Below are positions 1 through 7,944 of a stretch of DNA of 64,000 bases, piece after piece. The stretch covers positions 62,001-126,000 of the forward strand of contig NZ_JACOQI010000006.1 in NCBI RefSeq assembly GCF_014297285.1. Reading direction: 5' to 3'. The DNA is from Dysosmobacter segnis. GTDB lineage: Bacteria; Bacillota; Clostridia; Oscillospirales; Oscillospiraceae. The notes under the pieces were generated by a model. That model was not told the DNA's origin and did not search any database. It saw nothing but the letters and a program-made list of their open reading frames with translations. The position numbers and the translations under genes are program-made. Every line of letters begins with the position of its first letter. Within the stretch, counting starts at the first letter, position 1.

Positions 1-160
1 CAGTCAGGGCAAGACCGTCATGCGGTTCGACACTGGCGTGAGCAACGCCGTTTCCAACCACCTCTACCCTGCCATCGGCTACCGCTTCGCCGGGACGGTG
101 GACACCTTCTTCATGGGCTACGTCCACTGTCCCCTGAATCTCTACGAAAAAAAGCTGTAA
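1..160 (+). CDS. GNAT-like acetyltransferase, C-terminal end only
   Basis: The frame is open from base 2 to the TAA at 158-160 and gives about 52 residues, including RFDTGVSNAVSNHLYPAIGY and then RFAGTVDTFFMGY. The pattern of a conserved Asp-Thr, Ser-Asn and 'hLYxxhGYR' is typical of the last strand and helix of GNAT N-acetyltransferases. The start lies upstream of the window, so length and substrate are unknown. The gene runs in the same direction as the following XRE regulator and ends 100 bases before it. Confidence 0.55.
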   Translation, partial: SQGKTVMRFDTGVSNAVSNHLYPAIGYRFAGTVDTFFMGYVHCPLNLYEKKL

Positions 161-168
161 AACCCCTG

Positions 169-187
169 TGTAAACCCACGGTTTACA
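169..187. promoter_or_regulatory. perfect 8-bp inverted repeat upstream of XRE gene, candidate operator
   Basis: TGTAAACC-cac-GGTTTACA is a perfect dyad placed 74 bases before the start of the XRE regulator. No T-run follows it, so it is a weak terminator candidate. Its length and symmetry fit a dimeric XRE operator. Autoregulation is inferred only. Confidence 0.35.
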
Positions 188-260
188 AATTTCGCCGGGA
201 AGTTGGTGGCGATTTTGCCCGCTTTCAGCGATACTGTTCCCACGAAAGGATGTGACGCGT

Positions 261-1559
261 ATGACCACAGGCCAGCGGATCGCCCTGAAGCGAAAAGAGG
301 CCGGATTGTCCCAGGAGACACTGGGCGCGGAGCTGGGCGTTTCCCGGCAGTCCATTTACAAGTGGGAATCGGATACTGCCTTACCGGAGATTGACAAGCT
401 GGTGGCCCTCAGCCGCCGGTTCGGTGTAACCGTAGGCTGGCTGCTGGGTGTAGAGGAAGCGCCGGAGACGCCCCCCGCCCCGGACAGTGGCGAATTAACG
501 GACGCTCAGTTGAAAATGGTGGAGGAGATCACGGAGCGGTATCTCGCCGCCCAGACCGCCCCGAAACCTCGGAAAAAATGGCCCTATGTGCTGGCAGCGC
601 TGGCGGTATTGTGCGCCGCCTACAATATCTATGATTCCATTCGGACAATCGGCTGGCAATTCGATGGCGTTTACAACCGGATCAACCAGATGGAACGCAG
701 TATGTCCAATCAGGTATACGGCATCTCCGGTCAGGTGGAGGAAATTCTCAAACAGCAGAACAGCCTGACGGCGGACTATGGAACGAAGCTGGTATCCGCC
801 GATCTGTCCAAAAACTCTGTGACCTTCTCCGTCTACGCCGTCCCCAAAACCTACGTGGAGGGTATGCGCGTTGAATTTTCAGTGGACAACGGCCACAGCT
901 CCAACAGCAAAACCGTCCTGTCTGAGCCAGATCAGAATGGGCAGCCGGTCAGCGAGAAATTCTCGGCGGAGCTGACCTGCGAACTGACGGATGACATCGC
1001 CATCACTGCGGTATTCGTCATGCCGGACGGCACCCGGCAGACCCAGCCCCTGCAAACGTATTCCGGTCTGTATTCCGGCTCCCTGCCGGACGTTGCCAAT
1101 CTTGTGGATGCGGATCTCCAAGGCCGGGCGCAGATTGAAAACGGCAAGCTGACCCTGCCGGATGCCATGGAGTATGCCTTGACGCTCAGCACGCAGTTGG
1201 ACAATATCCTGATCCCCCGGACGAAGGCTGTTTCCATTCGGGTAGGCCTGTTCAAAAACCAGCGGCTTGTCGCCTGGGCGCGGCCCATCAGCGCCGATGA
1301 GCAGACCAGCTACCGAGGCTATGACAACGCCACCTTCTATCGGCTGGAGCCTCTCTCCTTCCCCTTTGCCGCCGGGGATATTCTGGAATCAGCGGCTGTT
1401 CTCACCGATGAGTACGGCCGGGAGGTCATCTGCCCTGATTGGTTTCCCCTGACGCTGGACAGCGACGGCCAGTCCCTCGTATTCCCCGGCAGTACCGGGT
1501 CGGATACCGTTGACGCTTACAGCATCGATACGGACATTTCCCACTGGACATTCCAATAA
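261..1559 (+). CDS. membrane-anchored XRE-family transcriptional regulator
   Basis: This 432-residue protein has an N-terminal HTH_3 domain (about residues 4-60, core GLSQETLGAELGVSRQSIYK). A linker follows, then one transmembrane helix (about 107-124, WPYVLAALAVLCAAYN). The rest is a large region of about 300 residues predicted to lie outside, with a short coiled stretch near 140-160. The arrangement suggests a one-component sensor that binds DNA in the cytoplasm and senses something across the membrane. ATG 261 was preferred over the in-frame GTG at 252 because AAAGGA (245-250) lies 10 bases before the ATG but only one base before the GTG. The ligand and targets are unknown. A terminator hairpin follows at once. 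Confidence 0.8.
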   Translation: MTTGQRIALKRKEAGLSQETLGAELGVSRQSIYKWESDTALPEIDKLVALSRRFGVTVGWLLGVEEAPETPPAPDSGELTDAQLKMVEEITERYLAAQTAPKPRKKWPYVLAALAVLCAAYNIYDSIRTIGWQFDGVYNRINQMERSMSNQVYGISGQVEEILKQQNSLTADYGTKLVSADLSKNSVTFSVYAVPKTYVEGMRVEFSVDNGHSSNSKTVLSEPDQNGQPVSEKFSAELTCELTDDIAITAVFVMPDGTRQTQPLQTYSGLYSGSLPDVANLVDADLQGRAQIENGKLTLPDAMEYALTLSTQLDNILIPRTKAVSIRVGLFKNQRLVAWARPISADEQTSYRGYDNATFYRLEPLSFPFAAGDILESAAVLTDEYGREVICPDWFPLTLDSDGQSLVFPGSTGSDTVDAYSIDTDISHWTFQ

Positions 1560-1562
1560 GCC

Positions 1563-1589
1563 GAAAGCCAGCCTTTACGGGCTGGCTTT
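1563..1589 (+). terminator. terminator hairpin after XRE gene, first copy of a duplicated terminator
   Basis: AAAGCCAGCC-tttac-GGGCTGGCTTT forms a strong stem four bases after the stop codon. The identical 27 bases recur at 1751-1777, on the other side of a dispersed repeat. The original T-rich tail lies after the second copy. Confidence 0.8.
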
Positions 1590-1750
1590 GAGGCTGTCGA
1601 TAAAGTGATAAATTTTCCGCGACGGTAAGGAAGGGTGTGCGCGGGAAACCCAAGAAGGGTGTCCCGCGCCATTAAAATCCTAAGTTTTCAGAACTTTTAT
1701 GAAGTTCTGAAAACTTGCTCAGCGGGGAGAAAAGACTTTTTCGATACGCT
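1590..1750 (-). repeat. dispersed MITE-like repeat, copy A
   Basis: This 161-bp element is related to stretches at 12153-12540, 46983-47144, 47736-47949 and 57689-57827. Read on the minus strand it begins CAGCGTATCGAAAAAG and ends TTTATCGACAGCCTC, so its ends are imperfect inverted repeats (GTATCGAAAAA against CTGTCGATAAA). Inside is a hairpin (1684-1712, arms TTTTCAGAACTT and AAGTTCTGAAAA) and a conserved GC-rich stretch containing GGGAAACCCAAGAAGG. It has no convincing ORF. The terminator of the upstream gene is duplicated exactly on both sides. Confidence 0.85.
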
Positions 1751-1777
1751 GAAAGCCAGCCTTTACGGGCTGGCTTT
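1751..1777 (+). terminator. second copy of the XRE terminator hairpin
   Basis: Exact 27-bp direct repeat of 1563-1589, here followed by the T-rich TTGATTTCTTTCTT. It is best explained as a target-site duplication flanking repeat copy A. Confidence 0.75.
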
Positions 1778-1863
1778 TGATTTCTTTCTTCCTCGGTGAG
1801 AAAGGTTTTCGCAGCTTTTTCATCAGTTTTCAGGGCACTCAGAGCCTCTCCCCATACGCAGAG

Positions 1864-1896
1864 AACAGCCGCCGCGGAGTTTCCGCAGCGGCTGTT
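1864..1896 (-). terminator. hairpin downstream of hydA
   Basis: AACAGCCGCCGCGGA-gtt-TCCGCAGCGGCTGTT forms a stem of about 15 bp just beyond the hydA stop codon. Read on the minus strand it is followed by only a weak T-rich tail. Confidence 0.6.
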
Positions 1897-1904
1897 CCTG
1901 TGAT

Positions 1905-3605
1905 TCAGTTCTCTGTGCTGCCCAGATTACGGTGCAGAAGCTGATGGGTCTTGCCCTTCAGCAGGCCCTCGTACAGAGCAAGGACCATGGGGTTCTCGTT
2001 GGACTTTTTGATCTGCATATTGACGTCGGTATCATACAGACCCTTGGCGCGGGCCTTCCGGGTCCGGGGACCGGCGCCGACCGGCTGGCCGCCGCCCATG
2101 ATACAGCCCCGGCGGCAGGCCATGACCTCCACGAAGTCATAGCTGACCTCGCCGCTCTGGATACGCTTGATGAGCTTGTCGGCATTGCCCAGACCGTTGA
2201 CCACTGCGGCGCGGATCTCCTTGCCCATGTAGTCAAAGGTCAGTTCCTTCAAACCGTCATCGCCCCGGACGCCGCTGGTGCGGATGCGATCCATTTCCAC
2301 CCGGCTGTGGCCGGTCTGAAGGCGGCGGAGCACCGCCTCCGTCACGCCGCCGGTGACGCCGAAGATGACGCCGCCGCCGGAACCGATACCAAAGGGCATA
2401 TCGGTGGACTCGCCGTCGATATTCTCAAAGCGGATACCGGACTTGCGGATCATGGAGGCCACCTCGGTGGTGGTCAGCACATAGTCCACGTCCTGTCGGC
2501 CATTGGTCATGGACTCAGGGCGGAGGATCTCCTCCTTCTTGGCGGTGCAGGGCATGATGGACACCGACACCAGCTTCTTGCCCTGATTGATCTCAGGATT
2601 GCGGTAGTATTCCCGGATCACCGCGCCGAACATCTGCTGGGGAGAGCGGCAGGTGGAAATATTGTCCGCCAGTTCCGGATACCGGGTCTCGCAGAACTTG
2701 ACCCAGGCAGGGCAGCAGGAGGTGAACAGGGGACCCTTGGCGCCGCTGGAGATCCGCTCCAGCAGCTCCTCCGCCTCCTCGATCACGGTGAGGTCCGCGC
2801 CGTAGGTAGTGTCATAGACCTCATGGAAGCCCAGTCGGTGCAGGGCATTGACCAGCTTGCCCATGACGTTTTCGCCCTTGGGGATGCCGAACTTGTCGCC
2901 CAGCGCCACGCGGACCGCCGGAGCCACCTGCGCCACTACAATGGTGTTGGGGTCCGCCAAAGCGTCCCAGACCTCATCGATGTTGGTCTTGATGCTGATC
3001 GCGCCGGTGGGACACACCACCCGGCACTGGCCGCAGTTGACGCAGTTGGTCTGGGCGATGGTCTTGTTGAAGGCCGGGGTCACCAGCGTACTGGTGCCGC
3101 GGTAGGCAAAGTCGATGGCGTTCACGGACTGGACATTGTCGCACATACGGACGCAGTCGCCGCAGAGAATGCACTTATTGGGGTTGCGGACGATGGCGGG
3201 AGAGCTTTCGTCGATGGGGTACTTGGCCTCCCGGTTCTTGAAGCGGATCCGGTCCACGCCCATGCGGTGAGCCAGCTCCAGCAGATGACACTCGCCGCTT
3301 TTCACGCAGGTGGTGCAGTCCCGGTCATGGGCTGCCAGCAGCAGCTCCAGGATCGTCCGGCGGTAGCGCATGAGCCGGGGGGTATTGGTGTAGATCACCA
3401 TGCCGTCCCGGGGCGGCTCCGCACAGGAGGCAAAGGTCTTGCCCCGGTCATCCTCTACGGTGCACAGACGGCAGGCACCGTAAATGGACAGTTCGGAATG
3501 GTAACAAAGGGTCGGTATATCGATCTCCGCATTGCGGATCACGGTCAGAACATTGGGTTCGTTGGTAAATTCCACCCGCTGACCGTCAATGGTCATAAAT
3601 CCCAT
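1905..3605 (-). CDS. hydA: NADH-dependent [FeFe]-hydrogenase catalytic subunit HydA
   Basis: This 566-residue subunit carries the H-cluster and reduces protons or oxidises H2. Visible cofactor sites, in order, are a plant-type [2Fe-2S] (Cys34, 45, 48, 61), a His-Cys [4Fe-4S] (His93, Cys97, 100, 106) and two ferredoxin [4Fe-4S] clusters (Cys145-155, Cys188-198). The H-cluster motifs follow: TSCCPAW (Cys298 ligand, Cys297 probable proton relay), MPCTAKKEE (Cys353) and MACRRGCIMGGGQP (Cys497, Cys501). The ATG at 3605 has AAGGAGG about nine bases upstream. It is the last gene of hydC-hydB-hydA, which lacks a separate HndB-like subunit. This is the layout of trimeric, often electron-bifurcating, NAD/ferredoxin hydrogenases; bifurcation itself is inferred from family. 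Confidence 0.95.
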   Translation of the reverse strand: MGFMTIDGQRVEFTNEPNVLTVIRNAEIDIPTLCYHSELSIYGACRLCTVEDDRGKTFASCAEPPRDGMVIYTNTPRLMRYRRTILELLLAAHDRDCTTCVKSGECHLLELAHRMGVDRIRFKNREAKYPIDESSPAIVRNPNKCILCGDCVRMCDNVQSVNAIDFAYRGTSTLVTPAFNKTIAQTNCVNCGQCRVVCPTGAISIKTNIDEVWDALADPNTIVVAQVAPAVRVALGDKFGIPKGENVMGKLVNALHRLGFHEVYDTTYGADLTVIEEAEELLERISSGAKGPLFTSCCPAWVKFCETRYPELADNISTCRSPQQMFGAVIREYYRNPEINQGKKLVSVSIMPCTAKKEEILRPESMTNGRQDVDYVLTTTEVASMIRKSGIRFENIDGESTDMPFGIGSGGGVIFGVTGGVTEAVLRRLQTGHSRVEMDRIRTSGVRGDDGLKELTFDYMGKEIRAAVVNGLGNADKLIKRIQSGEVSYDFVEVMACRRGCIMGGGQPVGAGPRTRKARAKGLYDTDVNMQIKKSNENPMVLALYEGLLKGKTHQLLHRNLGSTEN

Positions 3606-3618
3606 AGCAGCGTCCTCC

Positions 3619-5493
3619 TTACTTCTCTACGGTGATCGCGCCGAACGCACACTGCTCCACGCAGCTTCCGCAGCGGATGCAGGCGTCCTGATCAATGGTG
3701 TACGGCGACTTCAGCGTACCGTGAATGGCCGACGCCGGGCAGTTCCGGGCGCACTTGGAGCAGCCCTTGCACTTGGCGGGGTCGATGCTGTACACCCGAA
3801 GCTTGGAGCAGACGCCGGCGGGACAGCGGCGGTCCCGAATGTGGGCCACATACTCGTCCCGGAAGGCGTTGAGGGTGCTGATGACCGGCTTGGGCGCGCT
3901 CTTGCCCAGGCCGCACAGGGCGGTATTCTCGATCATATCCGCCAGATCCCGGAGGGTATCCAGATCCTCCATGGTGCCCTGACCGGCCACGATGCGCTCC
4001 AGGATCTCCAGCATCCGCTGAGTGCCCTCCCGGCAGGGAACACACTTGCCGCAGCTTTCACGCTGAGTGAAGCTCATGAAGAACCGGGCCACCTCCACCA
4101 TGCAGGTGTCCTCGTCCATGACCACCATGCCGCCGGAGCCGATCATGGCGCCGATCTTGGTGAGGGAGTCAAAGTCCATGTGGCGGTCCAGATCCTTTTC
4201 GGACAGGCAGCCGCCGGAGGGGCCGCCGATCTGTACGGCCTTGAACTTCTTTCCGTTGGGGATACCGCCGCCTACGTCAAACACGATATCACGCAGAGGC
4301 GTGCCCATGGGGACCTCGATCAGACCGGTGTTGCACACGTTGCCGGTAAGGGCGAAGGCCTTGGTACCGGGGCTTTCCGGCGTACCGATCCCCCGGTACC
4401 ACTCCGCGCCGCGCTGAATGATCATGGGAACGTTGGCGTAGGTCTCCACGTTGTTGAGGACCGTGGGCTTCTCCCACAGGCCGTGCTCCACAGTGCGGGG
4501 CGGCTTGACGCGGGGCATACCCCGCTTGCCCTCGATGGAGGCGGTCAATGCGCTGCCCTCGCCGCAGACAAAGGCGCCGGCGCCCCGGTTGATATGCAGA
4601 CGGAAGCAGAAGTCCGTACCCAGAATGTTGTCACCCAGGAATCCGGCTTCCTCTGCCTGCGCAATGGCCAGCTTCAGGCGCTCAATAGCCAGAGGATACT
4701 CCGCGCGGACATAGATATAGCCCTCCTGCGCGCCTACGGCATAGGCTGCGATCAGCATACCCTCGATCATCCGGTGGGGATCGCCCTCCATGATGCTGCG
4801 GTCCATAAACGCGCCGGGGTCGCCCTCATCGCCGTTGCAGACCACATAGCGGACGGTCTCCTTCTGAGCGGCCACCTGGCTCCATTTTTTGCCGGCGGGG
4901 AAGCCCGCGCCGCCGCGGCCCCGGAGCTTGGAGTCGGTAATAGCCTGAATGACAGCCTTGGGCGTCATTTCAAAGAGGGCTTTTTCAAGGCCCTCGTAAG
5001 CGCCGGCAGCAATGGCCGCCTCAATACGCTCCGCGTCGATATGGCCGCAGTTCTTCAGCACCAGACGGGTCTGCTTGGCGTAGAAGGGGATCTCCTCCTC
5101 AGAGGGATAGACCTTGTTATCCTGACGGAACATCAGCCGCTCCACCGGCTGACCCCGGAGGACCGTTTTTTCAAAGATCTCGCCGCAGTCGCTCTCCTGC
5201 ACCTTTAAGTAGAGATAGCCGTAAGGCTCGATCCGCATCAGGGGGCCCATTTCGCAGAAGCCGTGGCAGCCGCTCTTGTGGACGCCGATATGGGCGATCT
5301 CCGGGCCGATCTCCACCTGAACGTTTTCATGCTCCGCAGCCAACTCCTTCATGTGCTCATAGAGCTTGGCGGAGCCGCCGGCCAGACAGCCCGTGCCGCC
5401 GCAGATCAGCACCCGGCACTTTTCCTGCTTAGTCTCAGCCTGGCATTCCGCCCGGACCTGCTTGAGCTGGAACCGGTTTTCAATTCTGATCAT
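3619..5493 (-). CDS. hydB: [FeFe]-hydrogenase NuoF-like flavoprotein subunit HydB
   Basis: This 624-residue subunit oxidises or reduces NAD(H) through FMN and passes electrons to HydA. It has an N-terminal thioredoxin-like [2Fe-2S] domain (Cys31 and Cys36 in CGGTGC, then GCHGFC near 75-80). The NuoF core follows with the glycine-rich loop GRGGAGFPAGKKW and the cluster motif SCGKCVPCREGT. A C-terminal pair of [4Fe-4S] ferredoxin motifs (CKGCSKCARNC and CIRCGSCVEQC) ends the protein. That three-part layout is typical of HydB/HndC rather than respiratory NuoF. The start has GAGGAGGGG upstream and overlaps the end of hydC by 14 bases, indicating translational coupling. hydA begins 13 bases after it. 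Confidence 0.94.
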   Translation of the reverse strand: MIRIENRFQLKQVRAECQAETKQEKCRVLICGGTGCLAGGSAKLYEHMKELAAEHENVQVEIGPEIAHIGVHKSGCHGFCEMGPLMRIEPYGYLYLKVQESDCGEIFEKTVLRGQPVERLMFRQDNKVYPSEEEIPFYAKQTRLVLKNCGHIDAERIEAAIAAGAYEGLEKALFEMTPKAVIQAITDSKLRGRGGAGFPAGKKWSQVAAQKETVRYVVCNGDEGDPGAFMDRSIMEGDPHRMIEGMLIAAYAVGAQEGYIYVRAEYPLAIERLKLAIAQAEEAGFLGDNILGTDFCFRLHINRGAGAFVCGEGSALTASIEGKRGMPRVKPPRTVEHGLWEKPTVLNNVETYANVPMIIQRGAEWYRGIGTPESPGTKAFALTGNVCNTGLIEVPMGTPLRDIVFDVGGGIPNGKKFKAVQIGGPSGGCLSEKDLDRHMDFDSLTKIGAMIGSGGMVVMDEDTCMVEVARFFMSFTQRESCGKCVPCREGTQRMLEILERIVAGQGTMEDLDTLRDLADMIENTALCGLGKSAPKPVISTLNAFRDEYVAHIRDRRCPAGVCSKLRVYSIDPAKCKGCSKCARNCPASAIHGTLKSPYTIDQDACIRCGSCVEQCAFGAITVEK

Positions 5494-5983
5494 CGTTCCG
5501 CCCCTCCTCTTCCTTGGCCCGAAGCTCCTTGAGCAGCTCCGCCGCCTTTTCCGGCGTCATTTTGGGATGGACCTGCTCGTTGACCATCATGGCCGGGGCC
5601 AGACCGCAGGCGCCCAGGCAGGACACCACTTCCACCGTGAACATCAGGTCATCGGTGGTCTGCTTGGTCTCACTGAGTCCCAGTTCCTGACGCAGGTACT
5701 GCAGCACCGGCGTGGATTTGCGGACATGGCAGGCCGTTCCGTCGCAGATCTTGAGCACATACTTTCCCTTCTGTTCAAAGGAGAAGTTCTCATAAAAGCT
5801 GGCCACGCTGTAAGCCTTGGTCTCTGTAATGCCGATCTTTTTGGCCACATAGTCCAAAAGATCCGGCGGAAGATACCGGTAGGTCGCCTGGATGTCCTGA
5901 ATAATGGGGATCAGGGATTTTTCCTCCAGAGGGTACCGGCTGATAATTTCGTTGGCAGTTTCGTAATAACTCTGATCCAACAT
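5480..5983 (-). CDS. hydC: [FeFe]-hydrogenase NuoE-like subunit HydC
   Basis: This 167-residue protein of the 24-kDa NADH dehydrogenase (NuoE) family has a helical N-terminus and a thioredoxin-like [2Fe-2S] domain. The ligand motifs are CDGTAC(HV) and SCLGAC. It normally forms the first subunit of the hydrogenase and relays electrons from the flavin subunit. ATG 5983 is the conserved family start (MLDQSYYETANEII). Its ribosome-binding site (GGAAAGG) is somewhat far at about 13 bases, so a nearby alternative cannot be excluded. It is first in the operon, behind a near-consensus promoter. Confidence 0.92.
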   Translation of the reverse strand: MLDQSYYETANEIISRYPLEEKSLIPIIQDIQATYRYLPPDLLDYVAKKIGITETKAYSVASFYENFSFEQKGKYVLKICDGTACHVRKSTPVLQYLRQELGLSETKQTTDDLMFTVEVVSCLGACGLAPAMMVNEQVHPKMTPEKAAELLKELRAKEEEGRNDDQN

Positions 5984-6026
5984 CGTCGGTTTCACACCTT
6001 TCCTTCGCTTCTTCCTATCTTCGTCA

Positions 6027-6042
6027 TTTTGCACTTGCAAAA
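6027..6042. promoter_or_regulatory. 16-bp perfect palindrome at the hyd transcription start, candidate operator
   Basis: TTTTGCA-ct-TGCAAAA lies just downstream of the predicted -10 box, about +3 to +18 of the hydCBA transcript. A repressor bound there would block initiation. The sequence does not match the usual Rex site (TTGTTAA-N4-TTAACAA), so the regulator is unknown. Confidence 0.4.
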
Positions 6043-6050
6043 CAACCATT

Positions 6051-6079
6051 ATTATATATTTTTTAGTCACTAAACTCAA
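6051..6079 (-). promoter_or_regulatory. sigma-A type promoter for hydCBA
   Basis: On the minus strand TTGAGT (6079-6074) and TATAAT (6056-6051) are separated by 17 bases, about 70 bases before the hydC start. A palindrome, TTAGTGACTAA, lies inside the spacer and could be a second operator site. Confidence 0.65.
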
Positions 6080-6176
6080 GTTAAGAATTTCGCAAGGAAT
6101 CAATTCGGCATAATTGACAAATTTCAGACAAGTCAGCGGCGAGAACCGCCTTCCTCTCCCGTCCTTTTGCCGAGGC

Positions 6177-6229
6177 TTTACAAATCAGACTTTTATCTGT
6201 TATACTATCTGTTATACTATCTGTTATAC
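6177..6229 (+). promoter_or_regulatory. promoter with three tandem 12-bp repeats before the uridine phosphorylase gene
   Basis: TTTACA (6177-6182) is followed after 18 bases by TATACT (6201-6206). The 12-mer TATCTGTTATAC is repeated three times in tandem without mismatch (6194-6205, 6206-6217, 6218-6229). The first two repeat junctions give TATACT, and the third unit ends in TATACG. There are therefore two overlapping -10 candidates in phase with about one DNA helical turn. Confidence 0.5.
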
Positions 6230-6279
6230 GAAAGGTTATCAGCCGGTCGGATCGGCCGTGTGAAAGGATCGTGAATACC

Positions 6280-7053
6280 ATGCAGAAACTGGAAAAGCAA
6301 TTTCATATTCACTGCGTCCCCGGCGACGTAGGCCGCTACTGCATCCTCCCCGGAGATCCGGGCCGGGTGCCCGCCATCGCCGCCCTGTTTGACGATGCGC
6401 ATCAGGTGGCCTACAACCGGGAGTTCAACGTCTGGACCGGCACGCTGCTGGGCGAAAAGGTCACCGCCTGTTCCACCGGCATCGGCGGCCCCTCTGCCGC
6501 CATCGCCATGGAGGAGCTGCACAAGTGCGGCGCGGACACCTTTATCCGCACCGGCACCTGCGGCGGCATCGACCTGAATGTGCAGTCCGGCGACATTGTG
6601 GTGGCCACCGGCGCCATCCGCTTTGAGCACACCAGCCTGGAATATGCCCCCATCGAATTCCCCGCCGTGGCGGACTGGGAGATCACCAACGCATTGGTAG
6701 ACGCTACCAAGGCGATGGGTTATCCCCTCCACATCGGCGTGGTCCAGTGCAAGGACAGCTTTTACGGCCAGCACAGCCCCGACGCCTCCCCCGTCAGCTA
6801 TGAACTGAAGGCCAAGTGGGAGAGTTGGAAGCGGCTGGGCGTCAAAGCCAGCGAGATGGAATCCGCCGCGCTGTTCGTGGAGGCCGCCGCGCTGGGCTGC
6901 CGCTGCGGAAGCTGCTTCCATGTGATCTGGAATCAGGAGCGGGAGGCGGCGGGTCTGGATCAGAAAATGAGCGAGGACACCTCCACCTCCGTAAAGGTGG
7001 CCGTGGAGGGGCTAAAGCGGCTCATCGAGGCCGACCGGAAGGCCGGACGGTAA
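6280..7053 (+). CDS. udp: uridine phosphorylase / nucleoside phosphorylase
   Basis: This 257-residue PNP/UDP-1 family enzyme performs phosphorolysis of a nucleoside, most likely uridine, to base plus ribose-1-phosphate in the cytoplasm. The phosphate-binding GDPGR appears near residue 26, RTGTCGG near 95 and the ribose-binding EMESAALF near 200. ATG 6280 was chosen over GTG 6271 because AAAGGA (6263-6268) is 11 bases from the ATG and only two from the GTG. It is divergent from hydCBA and followed 15 bases later by an MscS channel gene. Substrate preference (uridine or purine) is not proven from sequence. Confidence 0.85.
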   Translation: MQKLEKQFHIHCVPGDVGRYCILPGDPGRVPAIAALFDDAHQVAYNREFNVWTGTLLGEKVTACSTGIGGPSAAIAMEELHKCGADTFIRTGTCGGIDLNVQSGDIVVATGAIRFEHTSLEYAPIEFPAVADWEITNALVDATKAMGYPLHIGVVQCKDSFYGQHSPDASPVSYELKAKWESWKRLGVKASEMESAALFVEAAALGCRCGSCFHVIWNQEREAAGLDQKMSEDTSTSVKVAVEGLKRLIEADRKAGR

Positions 7054-7068
7054 CGGAGATACGGTTCC

Positions 7069-7878
7069 ATGGATATTAAGCAAATTCTGAACACCGCCGT
7101 GGGGGGCTACAGCCTCAGCAAGATCCTCTCTGCTCTGGTGACGCTGCTGGTCTGCCTCATCGCTGTGCGGCTCATTATGAAGGTCGTCACCCGGCTGCTG
7201 AGCCGGATGCAGAAGGTCAACGAGCGGCTGCAAAAGGTCATTCATACCAGTATAAAAGTTCTCCTCTATGTGCTGACGGTCATCATCACCGCGGAAGCGT
7301 TGGGCATCAACACCTCCTCCCTGACGGCGCTGTTGTCCGTCCTGACCCTGGGCATCACCCTTGCGGCGGAGGACATTTTAGGCAACGTGGCTGGGGGGCT
7401 GGTGATCCTCTCCTCCCACCCCTTCGCTCTGGGGGACTTCATCGAAGCCGGCGGCACCTCCGGTACTGTCCGCGAAATCGGTCTGAACCACACGAAGCTG
7501 GAGACCGCCAACGGTCAGATGATCCTGATGCCCAACAAGGACCTCTCCTCCTCCAAGATCATCAATTATACCGTTCTGGGCCGACGCCGGATCGTCCGGA
7601 CCGTCACTGCCTCCTATGACGCACCTACGGAAACCGTCATGACCGCTTGTATGGAGGCCGTGGAGGCCACCGCCAACATTCTGCCGGACCCGGCCCCGGC
7701 GGTGCATCTTACCGACTACGGCGCAAGCTCCATCGAATACACCATTTACTGCTGGTGCACCGTGGAGAACTACTGGCCCGCCTACCACTCCATCAATGAG
7801 AAGCTGCGGGACACCTTCGCCAAGCACAATGTTGAAATGACCTACGATCACCTCAACGTCCACATACTTGACAAATAA
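7069..7878 (+). CDS. mscS: small-conductance mechanosensitive channel (MscS family)
   Basis: This 269-residue membrane channel opens under membrane tension and releases solutes on hypo-osmotic shock. The N-terminal helix VTLLVCLIAVRLIMKV and two more hydrophobic helices lead into the MscS pore and beta-domain signature GGLVILSSHPFALGDFIEAG. The family motif ending in the 'PNxxL' box follows (MPNKDLSSSKIINYT). Its length is close to E. coli MscS. It probably shares the udp transcript, with a 15-base gap. A perfect 18-bp bidirectional terminator follows. Confidence 0.92.
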   Translation: MDIKQILNTAVGGYSLSKILSALVTLLVCLIAVRLIMKVVTRLLSRMQKVNERLQKVIHTSIKVLLYVLTVIITAEALGINTSSLTALLSVLTLGITLAAEDILGNVAGGLVILSSHPFALGDFIEAGGTSGTVREIGLNHTKLETANGQMILMPNKDLSSSKIINYTVLGRRRIVRTVTASYDAPTETVMTACMEAVEATANILPDPAPAVHLTDYGASSIEYTIYCWCTVENYWPAYHSINEKLRDTFAKHNVEMTYDHLNVHILDK

Positions 7879-7892
7879 AACCGCAACTATCA

Positions 7893-7931
7893 AAAAAAGC
7901 GTTGGGAACATATTGTTCCCAACGCTTTTTT
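7893..7931. terminator. bidirectional rho-independent terminator
   Basis: An 18-bp perfect stem (AAAAAAGCGTTGGGAACA with its complement) has a 3-base loop. It is A-rich on one side and T-rich on the other. It sits between convergent mscS and sdaAA and can serve both. Confidence 0.9.
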
Positions 7932-7944
7932 GATTCAATTCAGG

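Noticed and set aside
1590..1750. Group II intron or CRISPR explanation for the terminator-flanked repeats
   Set aside because: The units are only 140-390 bp, have no domain V-like or reverse-transcriptase features, and are dispersed singly rather than in a spacer array.
1932..3635. 567-codon open frame on the plus strand opposite hydA
   Set aside because: It has no family motif and no ribosome-binding site. It is the antisense of a GC-rich, strongly conserved hydrogenase gene, where third-position bias keeps the opposite frame open.
3589..5208. 539-codon open frame on the plus strand opposite hydB
   Set aside because: Same reasoning: a low-complexity His/Ala/Gly-rich translation mirrored from the conserved NuoF-like gene.
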